Shown here: positions 1 to 7,547 of the stretch, one piece after another | How positions within the stretch are numbered: the stretch's first letter is position 1 | How the letters are laid out: every line of letters begins with the position of its first letter | Source of the DNA: Okibacterium sp. HSC-33S16 | Lineage (GTDB): Bacteria; Actinomycetota; Actinomycetes; Actinomycetales; Microbacteriaceae | Length of the DNA stretch: 64,000 nt | Assembly: GCF_024171565.1 (NCBI RefSeq) | Contig: NZ_JALJZZ010000007.1 | Location: 1-64,000 of the forward strand | Reading direction: 5' to 3' | Program-made: the position numbers and the translations under genes | The notes under the pieces: generated by a model | Databases searched by the model: none | Seen by the model: the letters and a program-made list of their open reading frames with translations, nothing else | Told to the model about the DNA's origin: nothing

Positions 1-122
1 TTTGGCATTTGACATTGTGCACGCTGTTGAGTTCTCAAGGATCGGATGCTCCCGCTTTTCACCCCTCAGGGCTGCTCCGCAGGGCAACTTCTCTAGCCTA
101 CCACATGAATCAGCTGTGTAAA
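1..122 (-). promoter_or_regulatory. rRNA operon promoter and antitermination leader (16S gene lies beyond the left edge)
   Basis: Read on the minus strand, bases 38-19 give TTGAGAACTCAACAGCGTGC, which I recognise as the conserved leader segment that precedes 16S rRNA genes in Microbacteriaceae and related actinobacteria. Upstream of it is a promoter-like pair, TTTACA (122-117) and TAGGCT (100-95), separated by 16 bases, which would start transcription near 88. The leader therefore points left, and the 16S gene itself should begin shortly outside the window. The sequence is direct; the rRNA identity is from memory of such leaders. Confidence 0.7.
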
Positions 123-420
123 ACAGCCGGTTCCCGCGATATCCAGCTCAGCCGGACATCACAAAACGACCAAATTTCTTCGGTTGCTCGTGGGAGGGTT
201 TATATCCTAAACCGAAAGAATGCAGACGCTCAAGAGCATCTATCTTTTGGTGAGGATTTGGTCCCGCATGAGGCCGGCGAGCGAAGCTCAGCCGCACCTT
301 TGGGGTGACGTGTAGATACTTTACGTTTGAGAAGGATCTGCTCGCAAATCTAGCGTGCAGCCCGGGCGTGTCGTGCCCGAGGGGCGCGGAAAGTCGGGGA
401 TTTTGCGTGCGCGCGGCAGT
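123..420. other. Intergenic gap between rRNA promoter and lacI-type gene
   Basis: About 300 bases without a convincing gene. The short reading frames here lack ribosome binding sites and recognisable domains. It contains AT-richer sequence around 160-240, which may hold further upstream rRNA promoter elements, and a weak GC-rich inverted repeat near 360-390 that could help end transcription of the LacI-type gene. No repeat or RNA gene was recognised. Confidence 0.4.
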
Positions 421-1434
421 TCAGGCCTTGGGCGCGGATGACTCACGAACAATGAGCTCGGGCTGGAACACCACGTGCTCTCGCGTGAAGTCCGCCGAGG
501 CATCCGCTTCTTTCATGAGGAGATCGACCGCCGTCGACCCAATCAGGGAACTGGGCTGGCGAATGGACGTCAAGGGCACCACGGCAGCGGTGGCGAAATC
601 GATGTCGTCGTAGCCAACGATTGCGATGTCTTCCGGCACCGACAGTGCGCCCAGCATGCTGAGCGCCTGGAGGAGCCCCATGGCTACAAGATCGTTCGCG
701 GCGAACAGGCCGTCAGGCAGGTCCGTTGCATCCCGTTCACGGATACTCTCGCCGACCTTCCTCCCTTGAAGGACAGTGAGCCCGTCAGTCGCTATGTACT
801 CGAGGGAGGCGTCAGCGATCTCCGCCACAGCCTTCTGTGCCCCGGCCAAGCGGTCAGCAACCTGCCGGAGCTCCTGGGGGCCGCCCACGAAAGCAAGTGT
901 GCGCCGACCAGTCTCGAGGAGGTGCTGCGCGGCCAGGTAGCCACCCGCCACGTCATCAACAGCCACCGACGAGAAGCGGTCATCGGTGGTGGGCCGGTCG
1001 ACCAGCACCGTGGGAATCCCTCGACGATGCAGCGCATCAAGCCGGCTGCTCGCATCTCCGACGGGAGAGATCAGCACGCCGTGAACACGCTGCTTCTCGA
1101 ACAGATCGACATAGGCAGCTTCTCGGTCTTCGTTCTCGTCGCTATTGCCGAGCAAGACCGTGAGTCCGTCTTCGGCGGCTCGATCCTCAGCGCCTCGCGC
1201 GACGTCGGTGAAGAACGGGTTCGAGACGTCAAGCACGATCAGGCCAATGCTGAGACTCCGCCCGGCGCGCAGTTGTCGGGCAGCGTCGTTGCGGACGAAG
1301 CCAAGTTCTTCGATGGCTGCCCGTACTTTTGCGACGGTGCTCGGCGAAACTTTGTCGGGACGGTTGAGAACATTCGAGACGGTTCCGACCGAGACGCCGG
1401 CCCGTGTCGCGACGTCGCGAACACTCATGCCCAT
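421..1434 (-). CDS. LacI-family transcriptional regulator, probable rhamnose-gene repressor
   Basis: A LacI/GalR-type repressor of 337 residues. The helix-turn-helix is at about residues 3-25 (RDVATRAGVSVGTVSNVLN), followed by the hinge near residue 50 and a sugar-binding-protein-like effector domain starting at SIGLIVLDVSNPFFTD. The ATG at 1434 is chosen because GGAGGA lies 6 bases upstream; starting at 1506 would add 24 residues before the DNA-binding domain, which is not usual for the family. The gene is divergent from the rhamnose mutarotase gene, and a LacI-type palindrome lies between them at 1539-1552, with a similar one before the isomerase gene. Control of rhamnose genes is inferred from this placement; the effector is unknown. 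Confidence 0.85.
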   Translation of the reverse strand: MGMSVRDVATRAGVSVGTVSNVLNRPDKVSPSTVAKVRAAIEELGFVRNDAARQLRAGRSLSIGLIVLDVSNPFFTDVARGAEDRAAEDGLTVLLGNSDENEDREAAYVDLFEKQRVHGVLISPVGDASSRLDALHRRGIPTVLVDRPTTDDRFSSVAVDDVAGGYLAAQHLLETGRRTLAFVGGPQELRQVADRLAGAQKAVAEIADASLEYIATDGLTVLQGRKVGESIRERDATDLPDGLFAANDLVAMGLLQALSMLGALSVPEDIAIVGYDDIDFATAAVVPLTSIRQPSSLIGSTAVDLLMKEADASADFTREHVVFQPELIVRESSAPKA

Positions 1435-1538
1435 AACAAATCCTCCGTGATCGGTGATGCCAGCGTAGCGGCCAACTTTGTGCCGAGAGCATGCGAGCGT
1501 TCTCATCCACGACGGGCGCCGTGGTAGAAATGACGCAA

Positions 1539-1552
1539 TTGAAACATTTCAT
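1539..1552. promoter_or_regulatory. LacI-type operator upstream of rhaM
   Basis: TTGAAACATTTCAT contains TGAAA and TTTCA arms around a two-base centre, close to the common LacI-family palindrome TGAAACGTTTCA. It lies in the divergent region between the LacI-type gene and rhaM, so it could control both. A near copy occurs at 3498-3511. Confidence 0.6.
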
Positions 1553-1665
1553 TTAGTGGTTTGCGGTACACAACTGCCAGCCGTTTGTTTCCACGGAGCC
1601 TGCCGAGCACTACGGTCTCGCCCTAAGCGGAAACCCCGAATCATGACCAAAGGAGTTCATCGGCA

Positions 1666-1995
1666 ATGGCCAACGACACTGGACGCGTCTGCTTCCTTAT
1701 GCATCTCAAGCCAGAACGGGTCGAGGACTATCTCGCGGCTCACGAGACCGTCTGGCCCGAAATGCTCGAGGCATTGACTGCCTGTGGCTGGCGCAACTAC
1801 TCCCTGTTTCTGCACAAAGAAGACGGTCTCGTCGTCGGGTACCTCGAAACCGATGACTTCGACCGCGCGCGGGCCGAAATGGACCGCACCGACGTCAACG
1901 CTCGTTGGCAAGCGACCATGGCGGGCTTCTTCGCCGAAGAGACGGCACCTGACCAGACGATGATGCAGCTCCAGGAGTACTTCCACCTGGCATAA
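1666..1995 (+). CDS. rhaM: L-rhamnose mutarotase
   Basis: RhaM interconverts the alpha and beta anomers of L-rhamnose, supplying the form used by the isomerase. The 109-residue protein matches the family's usual length of about 104-110. Recognisable family features are the N-terminal VCFLMHLKPERVEDY, the HETVWPEM segment with the catalytic-region histidine, GWRNYSLFLHKEDGLVVGY, and the W(Q)ATMAGFF region near the C-terminus. The start has AAGGAG about 10 bases upstream. It is the first gene of a plus-strand group with the MFS transporter and the rhamnose isomerase, and it lies downstream of the LacI-type operator. Confidence 0.93.
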   Translation: MANDTGRVCFLMHLKPERVEDYLAAHETVWPEMLEALTACGWRNYSLFLHKEDGLVVGYLETDDFDRARAEMDRTDVNARWQATMAGFFAEETAPDQTMMQLQEYFHLA

Positions 1996-2084
1996 CTTTG
2001 CGCACCTCGCCCTCAGGCGACGCACCCCCACCCCCAGCACACGCCTTGCATTGCAGCGAGGTTGAGAACGGAGCGTTCCCACCG

Positions 2085-3404
2085 ATGAGAATCGGAAGCA
2101 AAAACACCACTGGCTGGAAAGCCACCATTTCGGTCGCGATGTCGAACTACATCGAATCCGGGTCGATCATCGCCATCGCCACGAGCCTGGTGTTCTGGCA
2201 GGCCGAGTTCGGAATCGATGACGTGGGAGTCGGACTCCTCGCTGCCCTGAGCGCAAACGCGTTTGGTGCGGCCGTCGGTGCACTTCTCGGCGGTCCGCTA
2301 TGCGACAAGTTCGGCCGCAAGTTCATCTACACCTACGACCTCATGCTGTACATGGTGGGTGTGCTGATCGCGGCGTTCGCCTGGAACTTCGGCTCACTGC
2401 TGCTCGCCTTCATTCTGACCGGCATCGCGGTGGGTGCCGGTGTTCCCGCGTCGTGGACCTACATCGCGGAAGAAGCACCTAAGAATGCTCGCGCCAAGCA
2501 CGTCGGCACGGCCCAGCTCGCCTGGTCGGTCGGCCCGATGATCGGATTCCTTCTCGCCGTCGTCCTGTCGCCGCTCGGGCTTATGGGCAGCCGGATTATC
2601 TTCATCCACCTCTTCGTCGTCGCCTTCGTCACCTGGTGGATCCGGCAAGGCTTGTCCGAGTCGGGTATCTGGAAAGACACGAAGGCGATGCCCGTTGTGG
2701 TGGGACGCTCCGGTGGAATCCGCGGGCTCCTCAGTAGCAAGAAGAACCTGATCGCCATCGCCTTCCTCTTTGGCGTCTACGGACTGTGGAACACCGTCGC
2801 GGGACAGATGGGTATCTTCATGCCGCGCGTCTATGCGACAGCTGGCGTGGAAGACCCGATCAACCAGAACCTGCTCCAGGTACTTCTGTGGGGCTGCACC
2901 GTTCTCTCGACCTACTTCGGCTTCATGAAGTTCGGCGACCGAATGAGCCTTCGCAAGCTGTACATCATCGGCGGGCTGCTTGGAATCTTCTCCTGGGTGC
3001 TCCTGATCTTCGTCGAGGCAACCACACCGATTCTTGTCCTCTTCGCCGTCAGCTGGGGCATCGCGGCCGGTATCGGCGCGCAGGCTTTCTACAGTCTGTG
3101 GACAAGCGAGCTGTTCGCCACCCGCTACCGGGCCAGCGCTCAGGGCGTGCTCTTCTTCCTCGCACGTATGGCCGTCGGTATTCTCAGCTACTGGTTCCCG
3201 ACCCTGCTCGTCGCGCACGGAGTGCCGTTCGTCGGCTGGATCATGCTGGGGCTCCTCGCAGCATCGCTCCTCATCGGTGCCATCTGGGCGCCGCGAACCC
3301 AGGGTCGCAGTCTTCAGGACATCGAGGAAGAACGGGAAGGGTCTACCGTCGCTGTGGCAGACGATGCTTCAACCGGGGAGTTCGTACCGAGCGCCGGTCG
3401 GTAG
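2085..3404 (+). CDS. MFS transporter, probable L-rhamnose permease
   Basis: A 439-residue major facilitator of the sugar-transporter type with about 12 membrane segments. The signature between segments 2 and 3 is seen as GGPLCDKFGRKFIY, and the equivalent loop in the second half is FGDRMSLRKLY. The ATG at 2085 (MRIGSKNTTG) is preferred to the frame opening at 1998, because the extra 29 residues are Pro/Ala-rich and have no good ribosome binding site, while GGAG lies 11 bases before 2085. It sits between the rhamnose mutarotase and isomerase genes, so rhamnose or a rhamnoside is the likely substrate. This is inferred from position, not from a specificity motif. Confidence 0.8.
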   Translation: MRIGSKNTTGWKATISVAMSNYIESGSIIAIATSLVFWQAEFGIDDVGVGLLAALSANAFGAAVGALLGGPLCDKFGRKFIYTYDLMLYMVGVLIAAFAWNFGSLLLAFILTGIAVGAGVPASWTYIAEEAPKNARAKHVGTAQLAWSVGPMIGFLLAVVLSPLGLMGSRIIFIHLFVVAFVTWWIRQGLSESGIWKDTKAMPVVVGRSGGIRGLLSSKKNLIAIAFLFGVYGLWNTVAGQMGIFMPRVYATAGVEDPINQNLLQVLLWGCTVLSTYFGFMKFGDRMSLRKLYIIGGLLGIFSWVLLIFVEATTPILVLFAVSWGIAAGIGAQAFYSLWTSELFATRYRASAQGVLFFLARMAVGILSYWFPTLLVAHGVPFVGWIMLGLLAASLLIGAIWAPRTQGRSLQDIEEEREGSTVAVADDASTGEFVPSAGR

Positions 3405-3439
3405 GCGCCAGACGGAATCGCCTCGAAAACCAGCTGCAT

Positions 3440-3472
3440 AAAGGGGAGTACTGCACCGCAGTGCTCCCCTTT
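3440..3472 (+). terminator. Hairpin terminator after the MFS gene
   Basis: AAAGGGGAGTACTG (3440-3453) pairs with CAGTGCTCCCCTTT (3459-3472) over 14 bases with one T-G pair and a 5-base loop. There is no long T tail, as is common in high-GC actinobacteria. It separates the MFS gene from the isomerase gene, which therefore probably has its own promoter. Confidence 0.75.
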
Positions 3473-3497
3473 ACCGCGCAATTCTGGTACTTTAATC

Positions 3498-3511
3498 TTG
3501 AAACGATTCAT
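3498..3511. promoter_or_regulatory. rhaI: LacI-type operator and promoter region of rhaI
   Basis: TTGAAACGATTCAT resembles the operator at 1539-1552 and the LacI-family consensus, with one asymmetric base. An AT-rich -10-like stretch (TACTTTAAT, 3488-3496) lies just before it, so a bound repressor would sit at the expected transcription start. This suggests rhaI is transcribed separately but controlled by the same regulator as rhaM. Confidence 0.55.
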
Positions 3512-3554
3512 TCATTCGCCCGTCGCGAGTGAACTTCAGTAAGGACGAAGAACA

Positions 3555-4721
3555 ATGACGATCGACTCCACAGTGCTTGCGACGCTCGAGAAGCAAGCGA
3601 TCGAGCTACCTTCCTGGGCCTTCGGCAACTCCGGAACGCGATTCAAGGTGTTCGGCACCCCCGGCACTCCGCGCACGATTGAGGAAAAACTCTCAGACGC
3701 CGCCAAGGTCAACGAACTCACCGGCCTGGCGCCCAAGGTGGCGCTTCACATCCCGTGGGACAAGGTTGACGACTACGCCGCCCTCCGCGAGTACGCCGCG
3801 GAGCTCAACGTGACGCTCGGCACGGTGAACTCCAACACGTTCCAGGACGACGCCTACAAGTTCGGCTCCCTGACGCACACCGACGCCGCCGTCCGCCAGA
3901 AAGCCATCGATCACCACGTCGAGTGCATCGACATCATGGGCGCGACCGGGTCACAGGACCTGAAGATCTGGCTCGCCGATGGCACCAACTACCCTGGCCA
4001 GGGCGACATCCGCGGCCGCCAGGACCGCCTCGCTGAGTCACTCGAGAAGATCTACGCTCGGCTCGGTGACGACCAGCGCCTGGTGCTCGAGTACAAATTC
4101 TTCGAGCCTGCGTTCTATCACACCGACGTTCCCGACTGGGGAACCAGCTACGCCCAGGTCAGCGCTCTCGGTGACAAGGCACTGGTCTGCCTCGACACCG
4201 GCCACCACGCGCCAGGCACCAACATCGAGTTCATCGTCGCCCAGTTGCTTCGCCTCGGCAAACTCGGTTCGTTCGACTTCAACTCGCGTTTCTACGCCGA
4301 CGACGACCTCATCGTCGGTGCGGCTGACCCGTTCCAGTTGTTCCGCATCCTCTACGAGGTCGTCCGCGGCGGCGGGCTCGACGACGACTCACCCGTCGCT
4401 TTCATGCTCGACCAGTGCCACAACGTCGAAGACAAGATCCCGGGCCAGATCCGCAGTGTGCTGAACGTGCAGGAGATGACGGCGCGGGCGCTGCTCGTCG
4501 ACCGCGAGGCTTTGACCGCAGCGCAAAATGCGGGCGACGTGCTTGGGGCGAACGGCATCCTGATGGATGCCTTCTATACGGATGTCCGTGCGGACCTGGC
4601 AGCATGGCGAGAGTCTCGCGGTCTTCCGGCCGATCCACTGGCTGCATACGCAGCATCCGGTTACCAGGAAAAGATTGCGGCCGATCGCGTTGGCGGTCAG
4701 CAGGCGGGCTGGGGCGCGTAA
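3555..4721 (+). CDS. rhaI: L-rhamnose isomerase (Gram-positive / P. stutzeri type)
   Basis: Converts L-rhamnose to L-rhamnulose. The 388-residue protein is of the TIM-barrel sugar isomerase type, distinct from E. coli RhaA. Metal- and substrate-site regions visible are VLEYKFFEPAFY (glutamate), CLDTGHHAPGTN (aspartate and histidines), LGSFDFNSRFYADDDL (aspartates) and FMLDQCHNVEDK. AAGGA lies about 9 bases before the ATG. The gene follows a terminator and a LacI-type operator, so it forms its own transcription unit inside the rhamnose region and ends at a hairpin facing a convergent hydrolase gene. Confidence 0.93.
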   Translation: MTIDSTVLATLEKQAIELPSWAFGNSGTRFKVFGTPGTPRTIEEKLSDAAKVNELTGLAPKVALHIPWDKVDDYAALREYAAELNVTLGTVNSNTFQDDAYKFGSLTHTDAAVRQKAIDHHVECIDIMGATGSQDLKIWLADGTNYPGQGDIRGRQDRLAESLEKIYARLGDDQRLVLEYKFFEPAFYHTDVPDWGTSYAQVSALGDKALVCLDTGHHAPGTNIEFIVAQLLRLGKLGSFDFNSRFYADDDLIVGAADPFQLFRILYEVVRGGGLDDDSPVAFMLDQCHNVEDKIPGQIRSVLNVQEMTARALLVDREALTAAQNAGDVLGANGILMDAFYTDVRADLAAWRESRGLPADPLAAYAASGYQEKIAADRVGGQQAGWGA

Positions 4722-4740
4722 GTTTCACCGACGGGGTGTC

Positions 4741-4766
4741 GGCGGTTCGGAGTATGTCCGACCGCC
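4741..4766. terminator. Bidirectional hairpin between rhaI and the hydrolase gene
   Basis: GGCGGTTCGGA (4741-4751) pairs with TCCGACCGCC (4757-4766), with one bulged T and a 5-base loop. It lies between two convergent genes and could end transcription from both sides. Confidence 0.55.
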
Positions 4767-4790
4767 GCATCTCGTTCGTACGTCTGGGTG

Positions 4791-5369
4791 TTAGCCAAGT
4801 CGTGCGAGAAACTGGATCACCCGTCCGGTGAGGACGGCTGCCGAGTCAGGTTCGTACGAGGGCAGGCTGGAGTCGGCGAACAAATGTCCGTCGCCCGGAT
4901 AGAGGAAGAGCTCGCCATCGTCGGCTTCGCTGATGAGCGCGCGAGCGGCGTCGATGTCGCCGGAGTCGACGAATTCAGGGTCAGCTTCGGTCGAGTGGAT
5001 CTCGACGGGTACCCCGGCGGGCCAGGCCGAACCGAACTCCGAGACGGGCAGGCATCCGGAGAAGAACAGGGCGCCTCGCGCACCCGGTCTCGATTGTGCA
5101 AGCGATTGAGCAGGCATGACGCCAAGCGAGAAGCCCGCATAGACGAGCTCAGCCGGTAAGCCCGCGGCAACGGCTGCGCCCTGCTCGATGATGTTCGCGA
5201 AACCGATACTCCTCGCGTGGTCGACTCCCTCTTCAACCGTGGCGAATGTTCGGCCACGGAAAAGGTCGGGAACGTGCACGGTGTGACCGGCAGCGCGCAG
5301 TGTTTCGGCGAACTCGACGACGCCGGGCGTGAGGCCCTGGGCGTGATGAAACAAGAGGACCTCGGCCAT
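4791..5369 (-). CDS. Dienelactone hydrolase family protein
   Basis: A 192-residue alpha/beta hydrolase of the dienelactone hydrolase type. The nucleophile motif is AGFSLGVMPAQ, with serine where many family members have cysteine; a candidate acid lies in the middle part, and the catalytic histidine is in YPGDGHLFAD. The length is close to the short members of the family. AAGGGG precedes the ATG. It is the last gene on the minus strand after the ABC importer genes, about 80 bases downstream of the second permease, so it may be co-transcribed with them. The real substrate is unknown; a rhamnolactone or an ester is possible but is only a guess from position. Confidence 0.78.
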   Translation of the reverse strand: MAEVLLFHHAQGLTPGVVEFAETLRAAGHTVHVPDLFRGRTFATVEEGVDHARSIGFANIIEQGAAVAAGLPAELVYAGFSLGVMPAQSLAQSRPGARGALFFSGCLPVSEFGSAWPAGVPVEIHSTEADPEFVDSGDIDAARALISEADDGELFLYPGDGHLFADSSLPSYEPDSAAVLTGRVIQFLARLG

Positions 5370-5451
5370 GAATTGAACCCCTTCGTTGAGTGACGCAGTG
5401 CGCGGCTCTTCCGATTCTTGCCGAATACCTCACGAGGTCAAGGCTCCGGGG

Positions 5452-6540
5452 TCAGATACCGCCGTACTTCCGTTTGGTCAGGCCGTTGAGGAGCGACGCG
5501 AACACCAGCACGAGGCCGAGGGCGAGCAACTGAACCTGAACGCCGTCGTTACCGGGGAAGGCGAGCAGGATACCGGCGTTCAGCCACACGATGAGGATCG
5601 TGGCGAGCACCACACCGGACACCCGACCGATCCCGCCGGTGATGGCGACTCCGCCGAGAACGGCGATGGTGATGGCGGGGAGCGCCATGCCGTTTCCGCT
5701 GGTGCCGGCATCCGGTCGAGCAGATGCAAATTGCGCGACGGTGACAACCCCGACCAGGCCGGATATGACACCCGAGAGGACATACACGGCGAAGCGGTTG
5801 GGCCGCACGTTGATGCCGGCCCAGGACGCAGCGGTGTCATTCGTGCCGAGCGCGTAGATGCGCCGCCCGAATGTCGTCTTGTTGAGGAGCACCCAGACCA
5901 CGATGACCACGGGGATAAGAAAGGTGAAGATTCCGAGCGGGACCAGCGGCAGGTAGGAGCCGATCACGGGAAGCTCGATGGCTTTCGCCGCCGAGTAAAA
6001 CGACTGGATTTCCGTCGAGTTAACCGGTTTCTGGCCGCTCCAAACCAGCGCGATCGACCGGTACGCGTAGAAGGTCGCAAGAGTTGCAATGAGAGGGGGG
6101 AACCCGACAAACGCAACGAGTCCGCCATTGATCCCGCCGAGAACTCCGCCGAGCACGACCGCAAAGATCATGGCGACCGGCAGACTCCAGCCCCAGAGGC
6201 CATAGGACATTCCGAAGGCGATCCCGGTCACCGAGACCATCGAGCCGACCGAGAGGTCGATGCCGCCGCGGCCGGAGAGGATCACGCCCAGTTGCGCCAA
6301 TCCGAGCATGGCGAGAGGGACCGCGTTGATGAGTGCGGCCGCGAGGTAATCGGAGTTGTACGAGCCACTCAACGCTCCTGCAGCGTCAAGCACCGTCATG
6401 ACGGCCACAACGAGAACAATGAGCACAGCCAGGAGAACGACCCGTTGGGTGAGGAGGGCTTCAAGCGCACGGCCGACGATCGACCGCTTCTGCCCCTGAG
6501 ATTTCACCCGGGGAACCGTTTGCGTCGTCAGGCCACTCAT
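5452..6540 (-). CDS. rhaQ: Sugar ABC transporter permease (RhaQ-like)
   Basis: A 362-residue integral membrane protein of the RbsC/LsrC type, with about 8-10 membrane segments and the family core LSGRGGIDLSVGSMVSVTG followed by a GTNDTAAxxAGI-type cytoplasmic loop (YALGTNDTAASWAGI). The ATG at 6540 overlaps the stop of the previous permease gene as ATGA, showing translational coupling. The larger reading frame that begins upstream is out of register with any start signal. With the other permease it would form the membrane channel of a rhamnose importer. The rhamnose assignment comes from the gene order deoR-rhaSTPQ known in Rhizobium and from the neighbours. Confidence 0.85.
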   Translation of the reverse strand: MSGLTTQTVPRVKSQGQKRSIVGRALEALLTQRVVLLAVLIVLVVAVMTVLDAAGALSGSYNSDYLAAALINAVPLAMLGLAQLGVILSGRGGIDLSVGSMVSVTGIAFGMSYGLWGWSLPVAMIFAVVLGGVLGGINGGLVAFVGFPPLIATLATFYAYRSIALVWSGQKPVNSTEIQSFYSAAKAIELPVIGSYLPLVPLGIFTFLIPVVIVVWVLLNKTTFGRRIYALGTNDTAASWAGINVRPNRFAVYVLSGVISGLVGVVTVAQFASARPDAGTSGNGMALPAITIAVLGGVAITGGIGRVSGVVLATILIVWLNAGILLAFPGNDGVQVQLLALGLVLVFASLLNGLTKRKYGGI

Positions 6541-7547
6541 GCTCTGCTCCTCCGTGTTCGCTCGCGCAGCAGGTCGGTGCCGACCGCGATGATGATGAAG
6601 ATGCCGACGAAGAGGTTGGCAAGCTGGGACGGCCAGCCGAGTTGCGTCACACCCGAGTTGACGGTCTGCACGAGTATCGCGCCGAGGAGTGTGCCGATGA
6701 CCGACCCGCGTCCGCCGAGAATGGAGGTACCACCAATGACCACTGCGGCGATCACCGCCAGCTCGCGACCCGCTCCGACACCCTGGTCGAGTGTCGAGGT
6801 GCCGGACGCGATGAAGAAACAGGCACCGAGACCGACCAACGCACCGGTGACCGCGTACGCGAGAACAACGCGAGGTTGGACGCGGACCCCCGCGAGGCGC
6901 GCGGCGTTCGCGTTGCCTCCGATGGCAAACAGATGTCGTCCGCCCGCCGTATTGCGCAGGTACCACCAGGCGAGGACCACGATCACGAGGGTGATCGCGA
7001 AGCTGTGGGGAACGCCCAGCGTCCGGCCGGCTTCACCTCGACCGAAGACATCGAGGGTCGACGGAATTCCGTTGACGGTCGATGAGCCAAACACCCGCAG
7101 CGCGAAGAACTGGAAGATGTTTGCGGTTCCGAACGTGATGATGATGGCGTGAACCCGGCCGTAGGCGATGAGGGTGCCGTTGATCAGCCCGAGGACAACG
7201 CCGAGCAGCATGCTGACGGCCACCGCCACGATGAGAGGGACGTCGAAGTTCACCAACAGCTTGGCCGTCACCACAGCGCAGAGTGCAATGGCTCCGCCCA
7301 CCGACACGTCAATTCCGGCCGTGATGATGATGAAGGTCATCCCGACACCGATCAGCGCAATCGGTGCCACCGATACCAGCAGGGGCTGAATCGAGGACGG
7401 GCTGAGAAACGACGGAGTGAAGATACCGAGCAGCACCCACAGCACCACGATGACACCAACCAGGACGAGTTCCTGGCCGGTGACCGGAGGCGGGAGGATA
7501 CGTTTCGCGATCGGCGCAGCCGGCGACTCGCGGGTGACGGTGGTCAT
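6537..7547 (-). CDS. rhaP: Sugar ABC transporter permease (RhaP-like)
   Basis: A 336-residue permease of the ribose/autoinducer-2/rhamnose group, with the core IIITAGIDVSVGGAIALC and the cytoplasmic loop FAIGGNANAARLAGV that contacts the ATPase. It overlaps the ATPase gene upstream and the second permease gene downstream by four bases each (ATGA), so the three genes are tightly coupled. It is paralogous to the next permease; two different permeases for one importer are usual for LsrCD and RhaPQ systems. Confidence 0.86.
   Translation of the reverse strand: MTTVTRESPAAPIAKRILPPPVTGQELVLVGVIVVLWVLLGIFTPSFLSPSSIQPLLVSVAPIALIGVGMTFIIITAGIDVSVGGAIALCAVVTAKLLVNFDVPLIVAVAVSMLLGVVLGLINGTLIAYGRVHAIIITFGTANIFQFFALRVFGSSTVNGIPSTLDVFGRGEAGRTLGVPHSFAITLVIVVLAWWYLRNTAGGRHLFAIGGNANAARLAGVRVQPRVVLAYAVTGALVGLGACFFIASGTSTLDQGVGAGRELAVIAAVVIGGTSILGGRGSVIGTLLGAILVQTVNSGVTQLGWPSQLANLFVGIFIIIAVGTDLLRERTRRSRA

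Noticed and set aside
5386-7152. Open frame of 588 codons on the plus strand over the ABC permease genes
   Set aside because: Antisense to two clear permeases, highly charged His/Asp/Arg-rich translation, no ribosome site and no domain; a by-product of high GC content.
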